Shown here piece after piece: positions 1 through 7,300 of a stretch of 9,762 bases of DNA (position 1 is the stretch's first letter; each line of letters begins with the position of its first letter). Source of the DNA: an uncultured Clostridia bacterium (GTDB taxonomy: Bacteria; Bacillota_A; Clostridia; Christensenellales; Borkfalkiaceae); NCBI GenBank assembly GCA_934292955.1, contig CAKQXZ010000080.1, positions 1 to 9,762 of the forward strand. Reading direction: 5' to 3'. A model generated the notes under the pieces. It was given only the letters and a program-made list of their open reading frames with translations. It was not told the DNA's origin and did not search any database. Made by a program: the position numbers and the translations under genes.

Positions 1-6
1 TGAAAT

Positions 7-195
7 ATGAAAGAATACAAAGCAATGGCACATATAAACTCGCTTAAAGGCGAAATGGCGGAAATAACCGTGCTTGATAAAGTCGGCGATAACGATTATA
101 TAGTAGATTGCAAGGGCGTGAAATGTCACGCCCTTTTTAATTGGTTTGTTTGCGAATATTACGCAGATGACGTTTACGGAATTGTCAAGGAGTGA
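7..195 (+). CDS. Small conserved hypothetical protein of conjugative-element cargo
   Basis: This 62-residue protein is rich in acidic and aromatic residues and has no membrane segment or signal peptide. Its C-terminal half contains short hydrophobic strands (NDYIVD, CHALFNWF) followed by a YYADDVYG motif. I recall similar ~60-residue proteins ending in a DDVYG-like motif in accessory operons of Clostridia conjugative elements, but I cannot verify this here, and no function is known to me. The ATG is only six bases from the window edge, so its ribosome site cannot be judged. The TGA at bases 1-3 could be the end of a preceding gene. A second in-frame ATG at 25 has no good ribosome site upstream. 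Its stop codon (193-195) abuts the AAGGAG that serves the next gene, so the two are almost certainly co-transcribed. Confidence is good that it is a gene and nil on function. Confidence 0.75.
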   Translation: MKEYKAMAHINSLKGEMAEITVLDKVGDNDYIVDCKGVKCHALFNWFVCEYYADDVYGIVKE

Positions 196-200
196 TTTTT

Positions 201-1229
201 ATGGAACTTAATTTAAAGGCAAATACACCTGCGGAACAGCGAATTTTAGAATATTTACAGAATACCGCAAGCGAAACATTAGCGGAAAAAATCAATAACG
301 GCACTCCGTTTGAAAAAGACGGCAATCCTTTGCTTAACAAAAAGACGCTTTCGGGCTTTATGAAATACGCTTGCGACGAGGCGAGAAATCTTGCCGAAAA
401 AGGCGCTAATTCCGCTTGCATTGACGACGTTACCGTGTATGGTTGGGCTATCCACTATTTTGAAGAAGATTCAATCGAAGGTACGCTTTACACCATAGAC
501 GGCGAAAAATATAAACCCGCTCTGAAAAAGGCAGTAAATACAAAGCCGATAACAGTAAAAGTGCAACCGCCGAAACCACAAAATTTACAGTTTTCTATTT
601 TCGATAAAATCGACGATACCGAAATTAAAGATACCAAAACGGACGTTTTGACTGCCGAAACCGATACAGACGACAAAGAATTCACCGAAGAAGATAAAAA
701 CGACGCGTTGCGGCAATTAGACAAAGGAATGCAAACTCAGCAGGCTGTCGATAAACAGCAAGGCAATCCGACATATCAAAAATATACGGCATATCAGGCG
801 GAACACCCGACGGCAATCGTTGCGTACCGTTTAGGCGATTTCTATGAAGTTTTAGGCGACAACGCCGTGCTTCTCGGCAACGAACTCGACCTTACTATTA
901 CAAGCCGCGACGTTGGCTTACAAGACCGTATTCCTATGGTTGGTTTTCCGTATCACACAGCCGAAAATTACTTCGCTAAAATTGTAAAGAAACACGATTT
1001 ATATATCATCGAAAACGATGGCGAAAAACAATTCATTGAGCGTATAAAACCTTTCGTTAATCGACTTATAGACGAAGATACGGGCGAAATATTATCCGAA
1101 GAAGAAATGCGTGAATTTGACGGTGATATATATGAACCGCAAGGCATTGACGAACCCGAACCGCCAATAAACAAAACCATACCGAAAGAAGTTTTCGCCC
1201 TGTTCGGAAACAATGTTGAGGTGAGATAA
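201..1229 (+). CDS. PcfK-like (AcrIIA9-family-like) protein fused to a MutS domain I-like module
   Basis: This 342-residue cytoplasmic protein has two recognisable parts. Residues ~10-100 resemble the PcfK family, named after an Enterococcus conjugative-plasmid gene and, as I recall, the family that includes the Cas9 inhibitor AcrIIA9; the helical stretch ends in the typical VYGWAIHYFEEDSIEG. Residues ~188-275 resemble the N-terminal, mismatch-recognition-type domain I of MutS: YQKYTAYQAEHPTAIVAYR, then GDFYEVLGDNA, DLTITSRD and IPMVGFPYHTAENYF. The MutS clamp and ATPase domains are absent, so it is not a repair enzyme by itself. A low-complexity acidic linker (~130-185) begins with QFSIFD. 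The C-terminus is acidic and proline-rich. The ATG at 201 is chosen over the in-frame GTG at 192 because AAGGAG (187-192) sits 8 bases upstream of it. It is followed after 1 nt by the PcfJ-like gene, the usual pairing. Anti-Cas9 activity is possible by family but not shown. The role of the MutS-like module is unknown; it may bind DNA. Confidence 0.86.
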   Translation: MELNLKANTPAEQRILEYLQNTASETLAEKINNGTPFEKDGNPLLNKKTLSGFMKYACDEARNLAEKGANSACIDDVTVYGWAIHYFEEDSIEGTLYTIDGEKYKPALKKAVNTKPITVKVQPPKPQNLQFSIFDKIDDTEIKDTKTDVLTAETDTDDKEFTEEDKNDALRQLDKGMQTQQAVDKQQGNPTYQKYTAYQAEHPTAIVAYRLGDFYEVLGDNAVLLGNELDLTITSRDVGLQDRIPMVGFPYHTAENYFAKIVKKHDLYIIENDGEKQFIERIKPFVNRLIDEDTGEILSEEEMREFDGDIYEPQGIDEPEPPINKTIPKEVFALFGNNVEVR

Positions 1230-1230
1230 A

Positions 1231-2547
1231 ATGAAAATCGAAAAGATAAAACCTATTCCCAAATATATACAGAAAAAGATTAAACTTTACGACGACCAAT
1301 TAAAATCCGCACCGCTCGGACGTACCCGCTTTTATGCTTACTTTACAAAAAACGACGGCGAACTTGTCAAAGTGACGGTAGCCGTTCGAGAGTATAAAAA
1401 GAGATGGTATTGTAAGCCGGTTGTCGTTCACGGCGTTCATTCCGACAGATGTTTCGGCAAAGATATTAAGTTTACTTTTATCGCCGGTTATTCTGTCGGT
1501 TGGCACGAACAAGGGCTTTCCAAATATCCCGACTGGTATGAAAGCAACGACTGGGGCTGGGCATCTGACGATTCATTTGATCCTTATGCCCCGATAGTCA
1601 ACCGCGATTATATCTTACAACGTTTTCCCGAATACAAATACAGCGCAGTTGACAGATATACGGGCATACACGTTTTCAAATATTTACGGCTTTACGAACA
1701 GTATCCGCAAATCGAATATCTGACTAAACTCGGATTGCATAATATCGCTATGTCAACGCAAATTTTACGGCTATGCGGTAAAGACGAAAAATTCCGCAAA
1801 TGGATTGCGAAAAACAGACAAGATATTGTCTTATCCGACTACTACGTTTCTTCTATCATAAAAGCGTATAAGACCAATAAGCCTATATACGAAATAAATA
1901 ATTTCGCCAAACGCAAAATAAAATTTGATCACGCTGATCGAATCGATAACGTAAAAGCACTTGTGAAAAAGGAAGTCGGCAAGTTTTTGGACTATATCGA
2001 AAGGCAAAACACAAATTTTTATTCATATAGAGATTATCTCGACGCTTGCCAATATTTCGGCTTAGATATGGACGAAGAAAAGAACCGATATCCCCACGAT
2101 TTCAAACGTTGGCACGATATAAGGATTGACGAATACAACACCGCAAAGGCTATGAAAGACGAGCAGGAACGCAAAGAGTTTTACGAAAAATTCGCCGCCG
2201 TTGCAAGCAAATATTTAGGGCTTGAATATGACAAGAAGTCGGTCTATATAGCGATTATCGCACAAAAACCGTCAGATTTAACGCGCGAAGGCGAGTTGCT
2301 TCATCATTGCGTGGGGCGTATGGGTTACGACCAAAAGTTTGCTCGCGAAGAATCGCTTATATTCTTTATCCGAACAAAGGAAGAACCCGAAAAACCGCTT
2401 GTAACGGTCGAATACTCTTTGAAAAACAAAAAGGTGCTGCAATGTTACGGCGACCACGATTCTGAACCCGACGACTGCGTTATGGAGTTCATCAACAAGA
2501 AATGGCTGCCTTACGCAAACAAAAAACTAAAACAAATAGCGGCGTAA
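1231..2547 (+). CDS. PcfJ-like protein
   Basis: This 438-residue protein belongs to the PcfJ-like family, found beside PcfK-like genes on conjugative plasmids and ICEs of Bacillota. The diagnostic part is C-terminal (residues ~348-425): EGELLHHCVGRMGY with H358, H359 and C360, then SLIFFIRTKEEPEKPLVTVE, and VLQCYGDHDSEPD. The conserved His-His-Cys and later Cys/His residues suggest a metal or catalytic centre, but the biochemical activity of the family is not established to my knowledge. The N-terminal ~100 residues contain a basic segment (KYIQKKIKLYDDQ) and an aromatic-rich stretch (GWHEQG, DWYESNDWGW). The middle is helical and lysine-rich. No membrane segments are seen. The start is supported by GAGGTGA (1218-1224), 6 bases upstream and inside the end of the PcfK-like gene, so translation is probably coupled. 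It lies within an operon of four genes and is full-length, with no frameshift. Family assignment is confident; function is not. Confidence 0.9.
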   Translation: MKIEKIKPIPKYIQKKIKLYDDQLKSAPLGRTRFYAYFTKNDGELVKVTVAVREYKKRWYCKPVVVHGVHSDRCFGKDIKFTFIAGYSVGWHEQGLSKYPDWYESNDWGWASDDSFDPYAPIVNRDYILQRFPEYKYSAVDRYTGIHVFKYLRLYEQYPQIEYLTKLGLHNIAMSTQILRLCGKDEKFRKWIAKNRQDIVLSDYYVSSIIKAYKTNKPIYEINNFAKRKIKFDHADRIDNVKALVKKEVGKFLDYIERQNTNFYSYRDYLDACQYFGLDMDEEKNRYPHDFKRWHDIRIDEYNTAKAMKDEQERKEFYEKFAAVASKYLGLEYDKKSVYIAIIAQKPSDLTREGELLHHCVGRMGYDQKFAREESLIFFIRTKEEPEKPLVTVEYSLKNKKVLQCYGDHDSEPDDCVMEFINKKWLPYANKKLKQIAA

Positions 2548-2567
2548 CCGCAAAGGAGATTTTAACT

Positions 2568-2858
2568 ATGGAAAACAACTACTACCGTATTACCGCCTAT
2601 CACCCCGAAAAAGATATTTCTATCATTATGGATTCTTTCGGGCTTTTTGAAAAGAAATGGCAATTTTCTGCCGACCTTATAAAGAAAGGGTTCAAAATCC
2701 TCGAAGTTTCGGACGATTCGCAATTTACCGAAGACAATATTCCGCTTTTGGTAGAACCTTCAGACAAATATATTCTTCGTGCCTACCAAGCGGGTAAACC
2801 GAATATTGTCGGCACAAAAGTTACGTTGAAGGACAAATACTACATTTGCAATAACTAA
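2568..2858 (+). CDS. Small hypothetical protein, last gene of the PcfK/PcfJ operon
   Basis: This 96-residue protein begins MENNYYRITAYHPEKDIS and looks like a small soluble alpha/beta fold: an N-terminal strand, an acidic helix around FEKKWQFSADLIKKG, then strands near the end (NIVGTKVTLKDKYYICNN). I do not recognise a named family. Small proteins of this look, starting with a YYRITAYHP-like segment, are as I recall common in Clostridia conjugative-element cargo operons. The ATG at 2568 is preceded by AAAGGAG (2552-2558) at 9 bases, an excellent site. The longer in-frame ORF starting at 2502 would overlap the PcfJ-like gene and is rejected. The gap from the PcfJ-like stop is 20 nt, so it is co-transcribed. 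The gene ends just before a palindrome that separates it from a convergent gene. Confidence 0.8.
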   Translation: MENNYYRITAYHPEKDISIIMDSFGLFEKKWQFSADLIKKGFKILEVSDDSQFTEDNIPLLVEPSDKYILRAYQAGKPNIVGTKVTLKDKYYICNN

Positions 2859-2903
2859 TTTTATATTTATTTCAAAGAGGATCTGAAAAGTTTTCTTTTT
2901 TGT

Positions 2904-2947
2904 CAAAGATTAAGGTCAAGGAATCAATTCCCTGACCTTAATCTTTG
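2904..2947. repeat. 44-bp near-perfect palindrome between converging genes (possible terminator)
   Basis: The 15-base arm 2904-2918 is the exact reverse complement of 2933-2947, and the inner bases GGAA/TTCC extend the stem toward a four-base loop. The one inner mismatch (A2919 opposite C2932) becomes a G-U pair in minus-strand RNA, giving about 20 continuous pairs, so the hairpin is stronger in the transcript of the metallopeptidase-like gene. It lies between the ends of the plus-strand operon (2858) and that gene (2966), where a shared terminator is expected. However, no T-run follows it on either strand; the T-rich stretch (2891-2901) precedes it on the plus strand. It is therefore not a canonical intrinsic terminator. 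Confidence 0.6.
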
Positions 2948-2965
2948 TGACTTGATATATCTTTA

Positions 2966-3685
2966 TCATATTCTTCTAAACACCACTGAAAACATATTGT
3001 CATAAAGAATGCCCAAATCCTCAATAAATGTCGGTGTTGCTTTCCAAAAATTATCCTTCCTGAGTTGTTCATCTATCATTTTGAACATCTCTGTCAAATA
3101 ATTCCAAACAACAGGCTTTACATACTCTGAACCTTCGGCAACACATTCATCGGAAACATTTGAATCACCTTTAATAATCGCCATGTATCTGCTCAACCAA
3201 TACGGTTGGATTGTCCGTTCTTCTTGAAAAGCCAACTGCAAATACATATTAGGATTGTAAATCCCAAAACCTTCTCCGTCAGACACTACGTGCGCTATAT
3301 ATTCCGCGATAAATTCATTAAACACAGCATAACCGGAACGCATCGACGTATCTTCCTCAATATCTATTCCATGCTGTTTCTCATTTCCAAACAAAACATG
3401 TCCCAACTCGTGCCAAAGAGCATGGCAAACCTGTTTTTCGCTTTTCATCATCGATTGATAAAGAAGAATCTGCCTGTCTAACGGTCCGTCGATAACTTCG
3501 GCGTCTGTCCCATATAAATCTTCTTTATAATCAAGCCCACACTCTCTTAAAACCTTATTCCTAACGGCTTGTCTTTTGGATGCAGAAACAACCACTATTT
3601 TAGGAGGCTCAAAACCTATAAAAACTTCCTTAAAACGTTCGATTGCTTTATCCTTATATACTCTTATTTCGGCAATTTTAAGCAT
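2966..3685 (-). CDS. HExxH zinc-metallopeptidase-like protein (ImmA/IrrE-like spacing)
   Basis: This is a soluble protein of 239 residues counted from the ATG. The central HALWHELGHVLFG contains HExxH (H92, E93, H96), the zinc-binding and catalytic motif of zincins. About 28 residues further on, NEFIAEYIAH supplies E124, a plausible third zinc ligand at the spacing seen in ImmA/IrrE-type peptidases; E128 is an alternative. The N-terminal ~80 residues are helical and basic with no helix-turn-helix, unlike IrrE or ImmA partnered with an XRE repressor, and no repressor gene is adjacent. The C-terminal half is helical and of unknown type. There is no signal peptide, so it acts inside the cell. 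AAGGAG (3697-3702) lies 11 bases before this ATG, 8 before a GTG (3688) and 5 before a TTG (3691); the true start could be any of these. It is a single-gene unit with its own strong promoter. The substrate is unknown. The active-site motif is clear; the family placement is by motif spacing only. Confidence 0.85.
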   Translation of the reverse strand: MLKIAEIRVYKDKAIERFKEVFIGFEPPKIVVVSASKRQAVRNKVLRECGLDYKEDLYGTDAEVIDGPLDRQILLYQSMMKSEKQVCHALWHELGHVLFGNEKQHGIDIEEDTSMRSGYAVFNEFIAEYIAHVVSDGEGFGIYNPNMYLQLAFQEERTIQPYWLSRYMAIIKGDSNVSDECVAEGSEYVKPVVWNYLTEMFKMIDEQLRKDNFWKATPTFIEDLGILYDNMFSVVFRRI

Positions 3686-3696
3686 CACCAATATTG

Positions 3697-3702
3697 CTCC
3701 TT
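3697..3702 (-). promoter_or_regulatory. Ribosome binding site AAGGAG of the metallopeptidase-like gene
   Basis: AAGGAG on the minus strand precedes three in-frame start candidates: TTG at 3691, GTG at 3688 and ATG at 3685. By spacing alone the GTG (8 bases) is best, and by codon preference the ATG. The difference is only two residues. Confidence 0.75.
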
Positions 3703-3730
3703 GTCATTATTTTCTATTTCAACTGCTGAT

Positions 3731-3759
3731 ATCATACAAAAAAATAATAATTTTGTCAA
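3731..3759 (-). promoter_or_regulatory. Strong sigma-A type promoter for the metallopeptidase-like gene
   Basis: On the minus strand a perfect TTGACA -35 box (3754-3759) is followed by 17 bases and then TATGAT (3731-3736), one base from the consensus TATAAT. The spacer is almost entirely A/T with a run of T. Transcription would begin near 3724, leaving a short leader of about 20 bases before the ribosome site. The near-consensus boxes predict strong constitutive transcription unless a repressor binds. No obvious operator dyad is seen across the boxes. Confidence 0.85.
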
Positions 3760-3774
3760 GTAATTCCAATTATG

Positions 3775-3810
3775 ACAAAAGGTCACAGGACTTCTCCTAC
3801 GACCTTTTGT
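3775..3810 (-). terminator. Hairpin terminator of the RHS/membrane-protein operon
   Basis: The 10-base arms 3775-3784 and 3801-3810 are exact reverse complements (ACAAAAGGTC / GACCTTTTGT). An inner AGGA/TCCT pairing closes a small loop. Read on the minus strand the hairpin begins 23 bases after the stop codon at 3834-3836, and its 3' arm carries the TTTT run, as in many Bacillota terminators. It stops 15 bases short of the -35 box of the next gene, so it insulates the two units. A further AT-rich dyad (3816-3831) lies between the stop codon and this hairpin. Confidence 0.72.
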
Positions 3811-3833
3811 TTGGAAAGTTTTACAAAACTTCA

Positions 3834-4367
3834 TTACATAATATCATCCGGAAGGATTTCTACCGAATATCCGTTTTGTTTTTCCGCATACAAAGCAATC
3901 ATATCCATTATCTTTTTTACTTGCTTTTTACTGAACCACATTGTCAGTAGGTATTCCTCATTTTTCCTGCCGACAGCTTCGTCGCGATAGACATATATAG
4001 CAGAGAAATAAAACATGCCTTTTTCTATCAAATCGGGACGCAGCATTTTTTTGTATTGTATAGCCTTTATTCCGTCGTATACAAAGTTGATATTTTTTTG
4101 CCTTTCGAGGAATACATCTCTGTTGGCAGCAAGGTATAATCCGTCCTCTCGGATTACCATTTTGTAACGGATTATATTTTTTGCTTGAATTATATTTAGT
4201 GCCAAAACAATAATCGTTGACGTTACCATAATTAGCTCTTTCAGCAAAGACCTTGTGCTAAATGCATATATCAAGCCAAATACATCGCTACATAGCAATC
4301 CAAGGCAGAATACGGATATAAACGTTGTATATATTACATAAACAGCACCCTTAGCCCTAATTGTCAC
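3834..4367 (-). CDS. Two-membrane-segment protein downstream of RHS; candidate immunity protein
   Basis: This 177-residue protein has two hydrophobic segments, residues ~8-35 (VIYTTFISVFCLGLLC onward) and ~43-62 (ELIMVTSTIIVLALNIIQA). A soluble domain of ~110 residues follows. That domain has alternating strands (MVIREDGLYLA, INFVYDGIKAIQY, FYFSAIYVY, YLLTMWF), a closing helix (KKQVKKIMDMIALYAEKQNG) and a final YSVEILP. This layout, two helices then a strand-rich domain ending in one helix, is reminiscent of small bacterial membrane proteins with a PH-like domain such as YcxB-type proteins. The likeness is by pattern only. It starts at a GTG, chosen for its GGAGG site, 19 nt after the RHS stop codon, and ends just before a terminator, so it forms a two-gene operon with the RHS gene. 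In Rhs/WapA polymorphic toxin loci the gene directly downstream is usually the cognate immunity gene; that role is inferred, not shown. Confidence 0.83.
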   Translation of the reverse strand: MTIRAKGAVYVIYTTFISVFCLGLLCSDVFGLIYAFSTRSLLKELIMVTSTIIVLALNIIQAKNIIRYKMVIREDGLYLAANRDVFLERQKNINFVYDGIKAIQYKKMLRPDLIEKGMFYFSAIYVYRDEAVGRKNEEYLLTMWFSKKQVKKIMDMIALYAEKQNGYSVEILPDDIM

Positions 4368-4374
4368 TATTGTT

Positions 4375-4379
4375 CCTCC
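4375..4379 (-). promoter_or_regulatory. Ribosome binding site GGAGG that fixes a GTG start
   Basis: GGAGG on the minus strand lies 7 bases upstream of the GTG at 4367 and 7 bases after the RHS stop codon. The longer in-frame alternative, a GTG at 4403, would overlap the RHS coding end and place this site inside the gene, so the shorter start is preferred. The close spacing suggests reinitiation after RHS translation. Confidence 0.8.
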
Positions 4380-4386
4380 ATGCAGA

Positions 4387-7300
4387 TTAATAAAAATTAG
4401 CACTCGAAAAAGTTCTCATTGAATTTATCCAATCAAGCCATTGTTTTACCCGCGTTTTGCCAACATTGTATATCCCTTGCACAATGTTACTTGCTAAAAA
4501 GCCTGTTGTAAAACCTGACACTATCAAATATCCCGCTTCTTTCGCCAATGTTTTTGCCGACATTGAGAAATGGTATTTTAAGGCCTTTGTAAATCCTGAT
4601 TTGAATACTTGCTGAAAACTGTGGCTACCCTTTGTGATTGGGGAAATACGCAGGTATTTACCCATTCCAGCAGTCGCAACACTAATTACAGCCGAAAATC
4701 CTACATCAATAAGTATCTCACCCCACGAGGCAGTATTACTTCCCGTTATTTTACCTATTATATTCCCAGCAGCAGTACTTATGGTTCCAGCTAAAACAGC
4801 ACCCAAAAAAGGACTAAACAATGAAACAACACCGCCCACAGCACCACCTATGGCAGAGCCTAAATATGTTTCCCATGACGAAAATTGCCAATTCCCATTT
4901 AAAGCAGATGTTACAACGTCACTTAATAACGTTCCTACAACCCCGACACAAGCGCCTATCAAGGCAGCAATTGCAAGTGATGCTAAAAAAGAAAATAAAA
5001 ATTTTCCATTGGGATCTATATTCATTACAGGGTTATTTGAGCAGTATGCATACAAGTTCAACCCATTGATACTATCGGGATTGAGATATTCTATGCTGTC
5101 GGGAGATATAAATCTGCCGACTTCAGGGTCATAATACCTTGTTTTAAGGAAGTAAAGCTTCGTTTCGGTATCATAATAGTACGAACGATAACGGAAAGGA
5201 TTCAAATTACCAATGTGGTTTTTATCGGTAATAATCGCACCAATCGTGTCAGAAACTACATTATTACCCCACGCATCGTAGGTGTATTTTACCACAACTG
5301 CGCCACTTGTGTCAAGTAATGCGATTATGTTGCCGAGAATATCTTTTCTATAGAAATATGTTTTTCCATCGTGTTTTACCGACGAAACTCCGCTTTGATC
5401 ATAAAAGAATTCCAAACCGTTACTCTGTTTAAGCAATCTGTTTTGGCTATCATAAATATACGAAATGTTTCCTTTCGCAATTCTTCTGCCCTGCCCGTCA
5501 TAACCGAATTCTATTCCTTTATAACTTGAAACACGTCTGTTCGTCCAACCAAGCGATTTACCGCGGTATTTGGTTTGCACGCCCGTCGTTTCGTTATATG
5601 CGCACTCTTCACCGTTGAACGACAACAGTTTATCTCCATCGTAAATATATACTTTGTCTTCGGAATCCAATTCTTCTATATCGATTGCATTCTTTAAGGT
5701 AAATGCAAATTTACGTTGTTTAAGAATATTGCCGTTATTGTCGTAAGCAAACAATACCGTTTTTTTCATTACCTTATTATCTTCACGGATAAGGCGATTA
5801 AGCGCATCATATTGATAACGGATAGCAAGCTCGCCGTTCTCATAAACTTTTTCGATGTTGCCCATCTTATCATAAGCATATCTCAAACTATCTGTAAGCG
5901 CAAAGTTTTCACCGAATTTGTTTCCAAATCGAACCGTAGCCGGTATATTTGTTGCATGGTCACCCACTTTGCGATATACAATGCTTTCTTCTGCAATCTT
6001 ATCAGAGCCGATATAAATTTCTTTACCTTTATTTCTACCCAAAACGTCAAGTTTCGGTTTTACAGTAGTACCGTTAACGGTAATACTATCCATTGCCTGC
6101 GTAGAATCGGCTCTATATACATAAGTATATTCTTGCGGAACAGAACCCGTTATCGTCCGCTTATTAACCTTGCCAAGCGCATCGTAAAGAACACTTTCGG
6201 CATAACCACCGGATACTTGTATCCCGTTATCGTCTATTTCGTAAATAGCCGTTACGTTGTCTAGTTCATCTCGTTCAAACTTTATGTTCTTACCGGCGAC
6301 ATTATCTTTCAACGTATCAAGTTGACCTTTTTTATCGTAAACGTTTTCAACCTGATCTACGTCGTTTGCCGTAAGTTTAAGCAAATTGCCATTGCTGTCT
6401 TTCTCGCTTACAAACACATCGCCCGATTGATACGTTGCCGTCACAGTTTCTTTAGCTACTGCTCCGTAACTATCCTGCGTTTCCACATAACTGTATTGAA
6501 CATAATTTTCAACGCCATTAAGTTCAACAGCTTTCAGTTTGCGCTTATGGTTATATGCGTATTTTACATTATTGCTACCGCTCTTAAGTTCAACGACTTC
6601 ACCATAACGATATACTTTTTGCGTGCTGTTTTCTTCCCCTTCTTCGGTGCTTTGAGAAATCGCCGTTATCGTATCGGCATAATCATATCCGTAAGCAAAT
6701 TTACTGCCGTTCGGAAGGGCTTTTTCACGAACTATGTTCGTTCCGTCCACATAACCGAAATTTGTTTTGTTTTCGCCCGTTTCGTCAAATTCTGCCGAAA
6801 CTTTATTGCTTTCATCGTATTCCGTTTCGGTATAGAACTTACTGCTTGTGTCTAATGAATTATATATAAACGATTTGATTACGTTTCCTTTTCCATCATA
6901 AACGGTTTCTTTAATCGTTTTACCTGTGGTGTATTCTTCGCCTTCCACATAACTTTCCGTTCTAATAATATCACCGTATGCATTGTAATTGTATTTTTTA
7001 TGTGAAACAACGGTTTTCACGGGATTGCTGTACGTAACCGTAGTTTTCTCTTCGATCAACAGCTGACTGTCGTCATAAATATAATTGACAACGGTAGTTT
7101 GTTTGTTTTGTTGCGAAATACCGTTTGAATCGATCCATTCCGAAACAAGAACTGCGCTCGTTGTCTTGCTTTCGGGGTTATTAAACTGATCAATAACAGT
7201 CGTTTCCGCATCACCAGCAACAAACGAATACGAATCCAATGCGGTTTTATTGAGCGAAGAACGAGCCGCAGTAATAACACCCTCTTTCGGATCGCTTTGC

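Noticed and set aside
774..1035. A genuine mutS mismatch-repair gene
   Set aside because: Only a domain I-like module is present. The connector, lever, clamp and Walker ATPase domains are absent, and the module is fused to a PcfK-like domain.
3206..3481. Plus-strand ORF of 91 codons within the metallopeptidase-like gene
   Set aside because: It is antisense to a gene with a clear HExxH motif, promoter and ribosome site, and its composition is that of a shadow frame.
3775..3810. Hairpin as an operator for the metallopeptidase-like promoter
   Set aside because: It lies upstream of the -35 box, carries the TTTT run expected of a terminator on the minus strand and directly follows a stop codon, so termination of the RHS operon is the simpler explanation.
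4368..4403. N-terminal extension of the two-helix membrane protein from a GTG at 4403
   Set aside because: It would overlap the RHS coding end and has no ribosome site. The GGAGG at 4375-4379 fits the GTG at 4367.
4634..5134. Long plus-strand ORF of 166 codons opposite the RHS gene
   Set aside because: It lies wholly antisense to the well-supported RHS core and tail, has a Pro/Ala/Thr-rich shadow composition and no ribosome site. The same holds for the plus-strand ORFs at 5716-6264, 6322-6855, 7297-7617 and 8734-9093.
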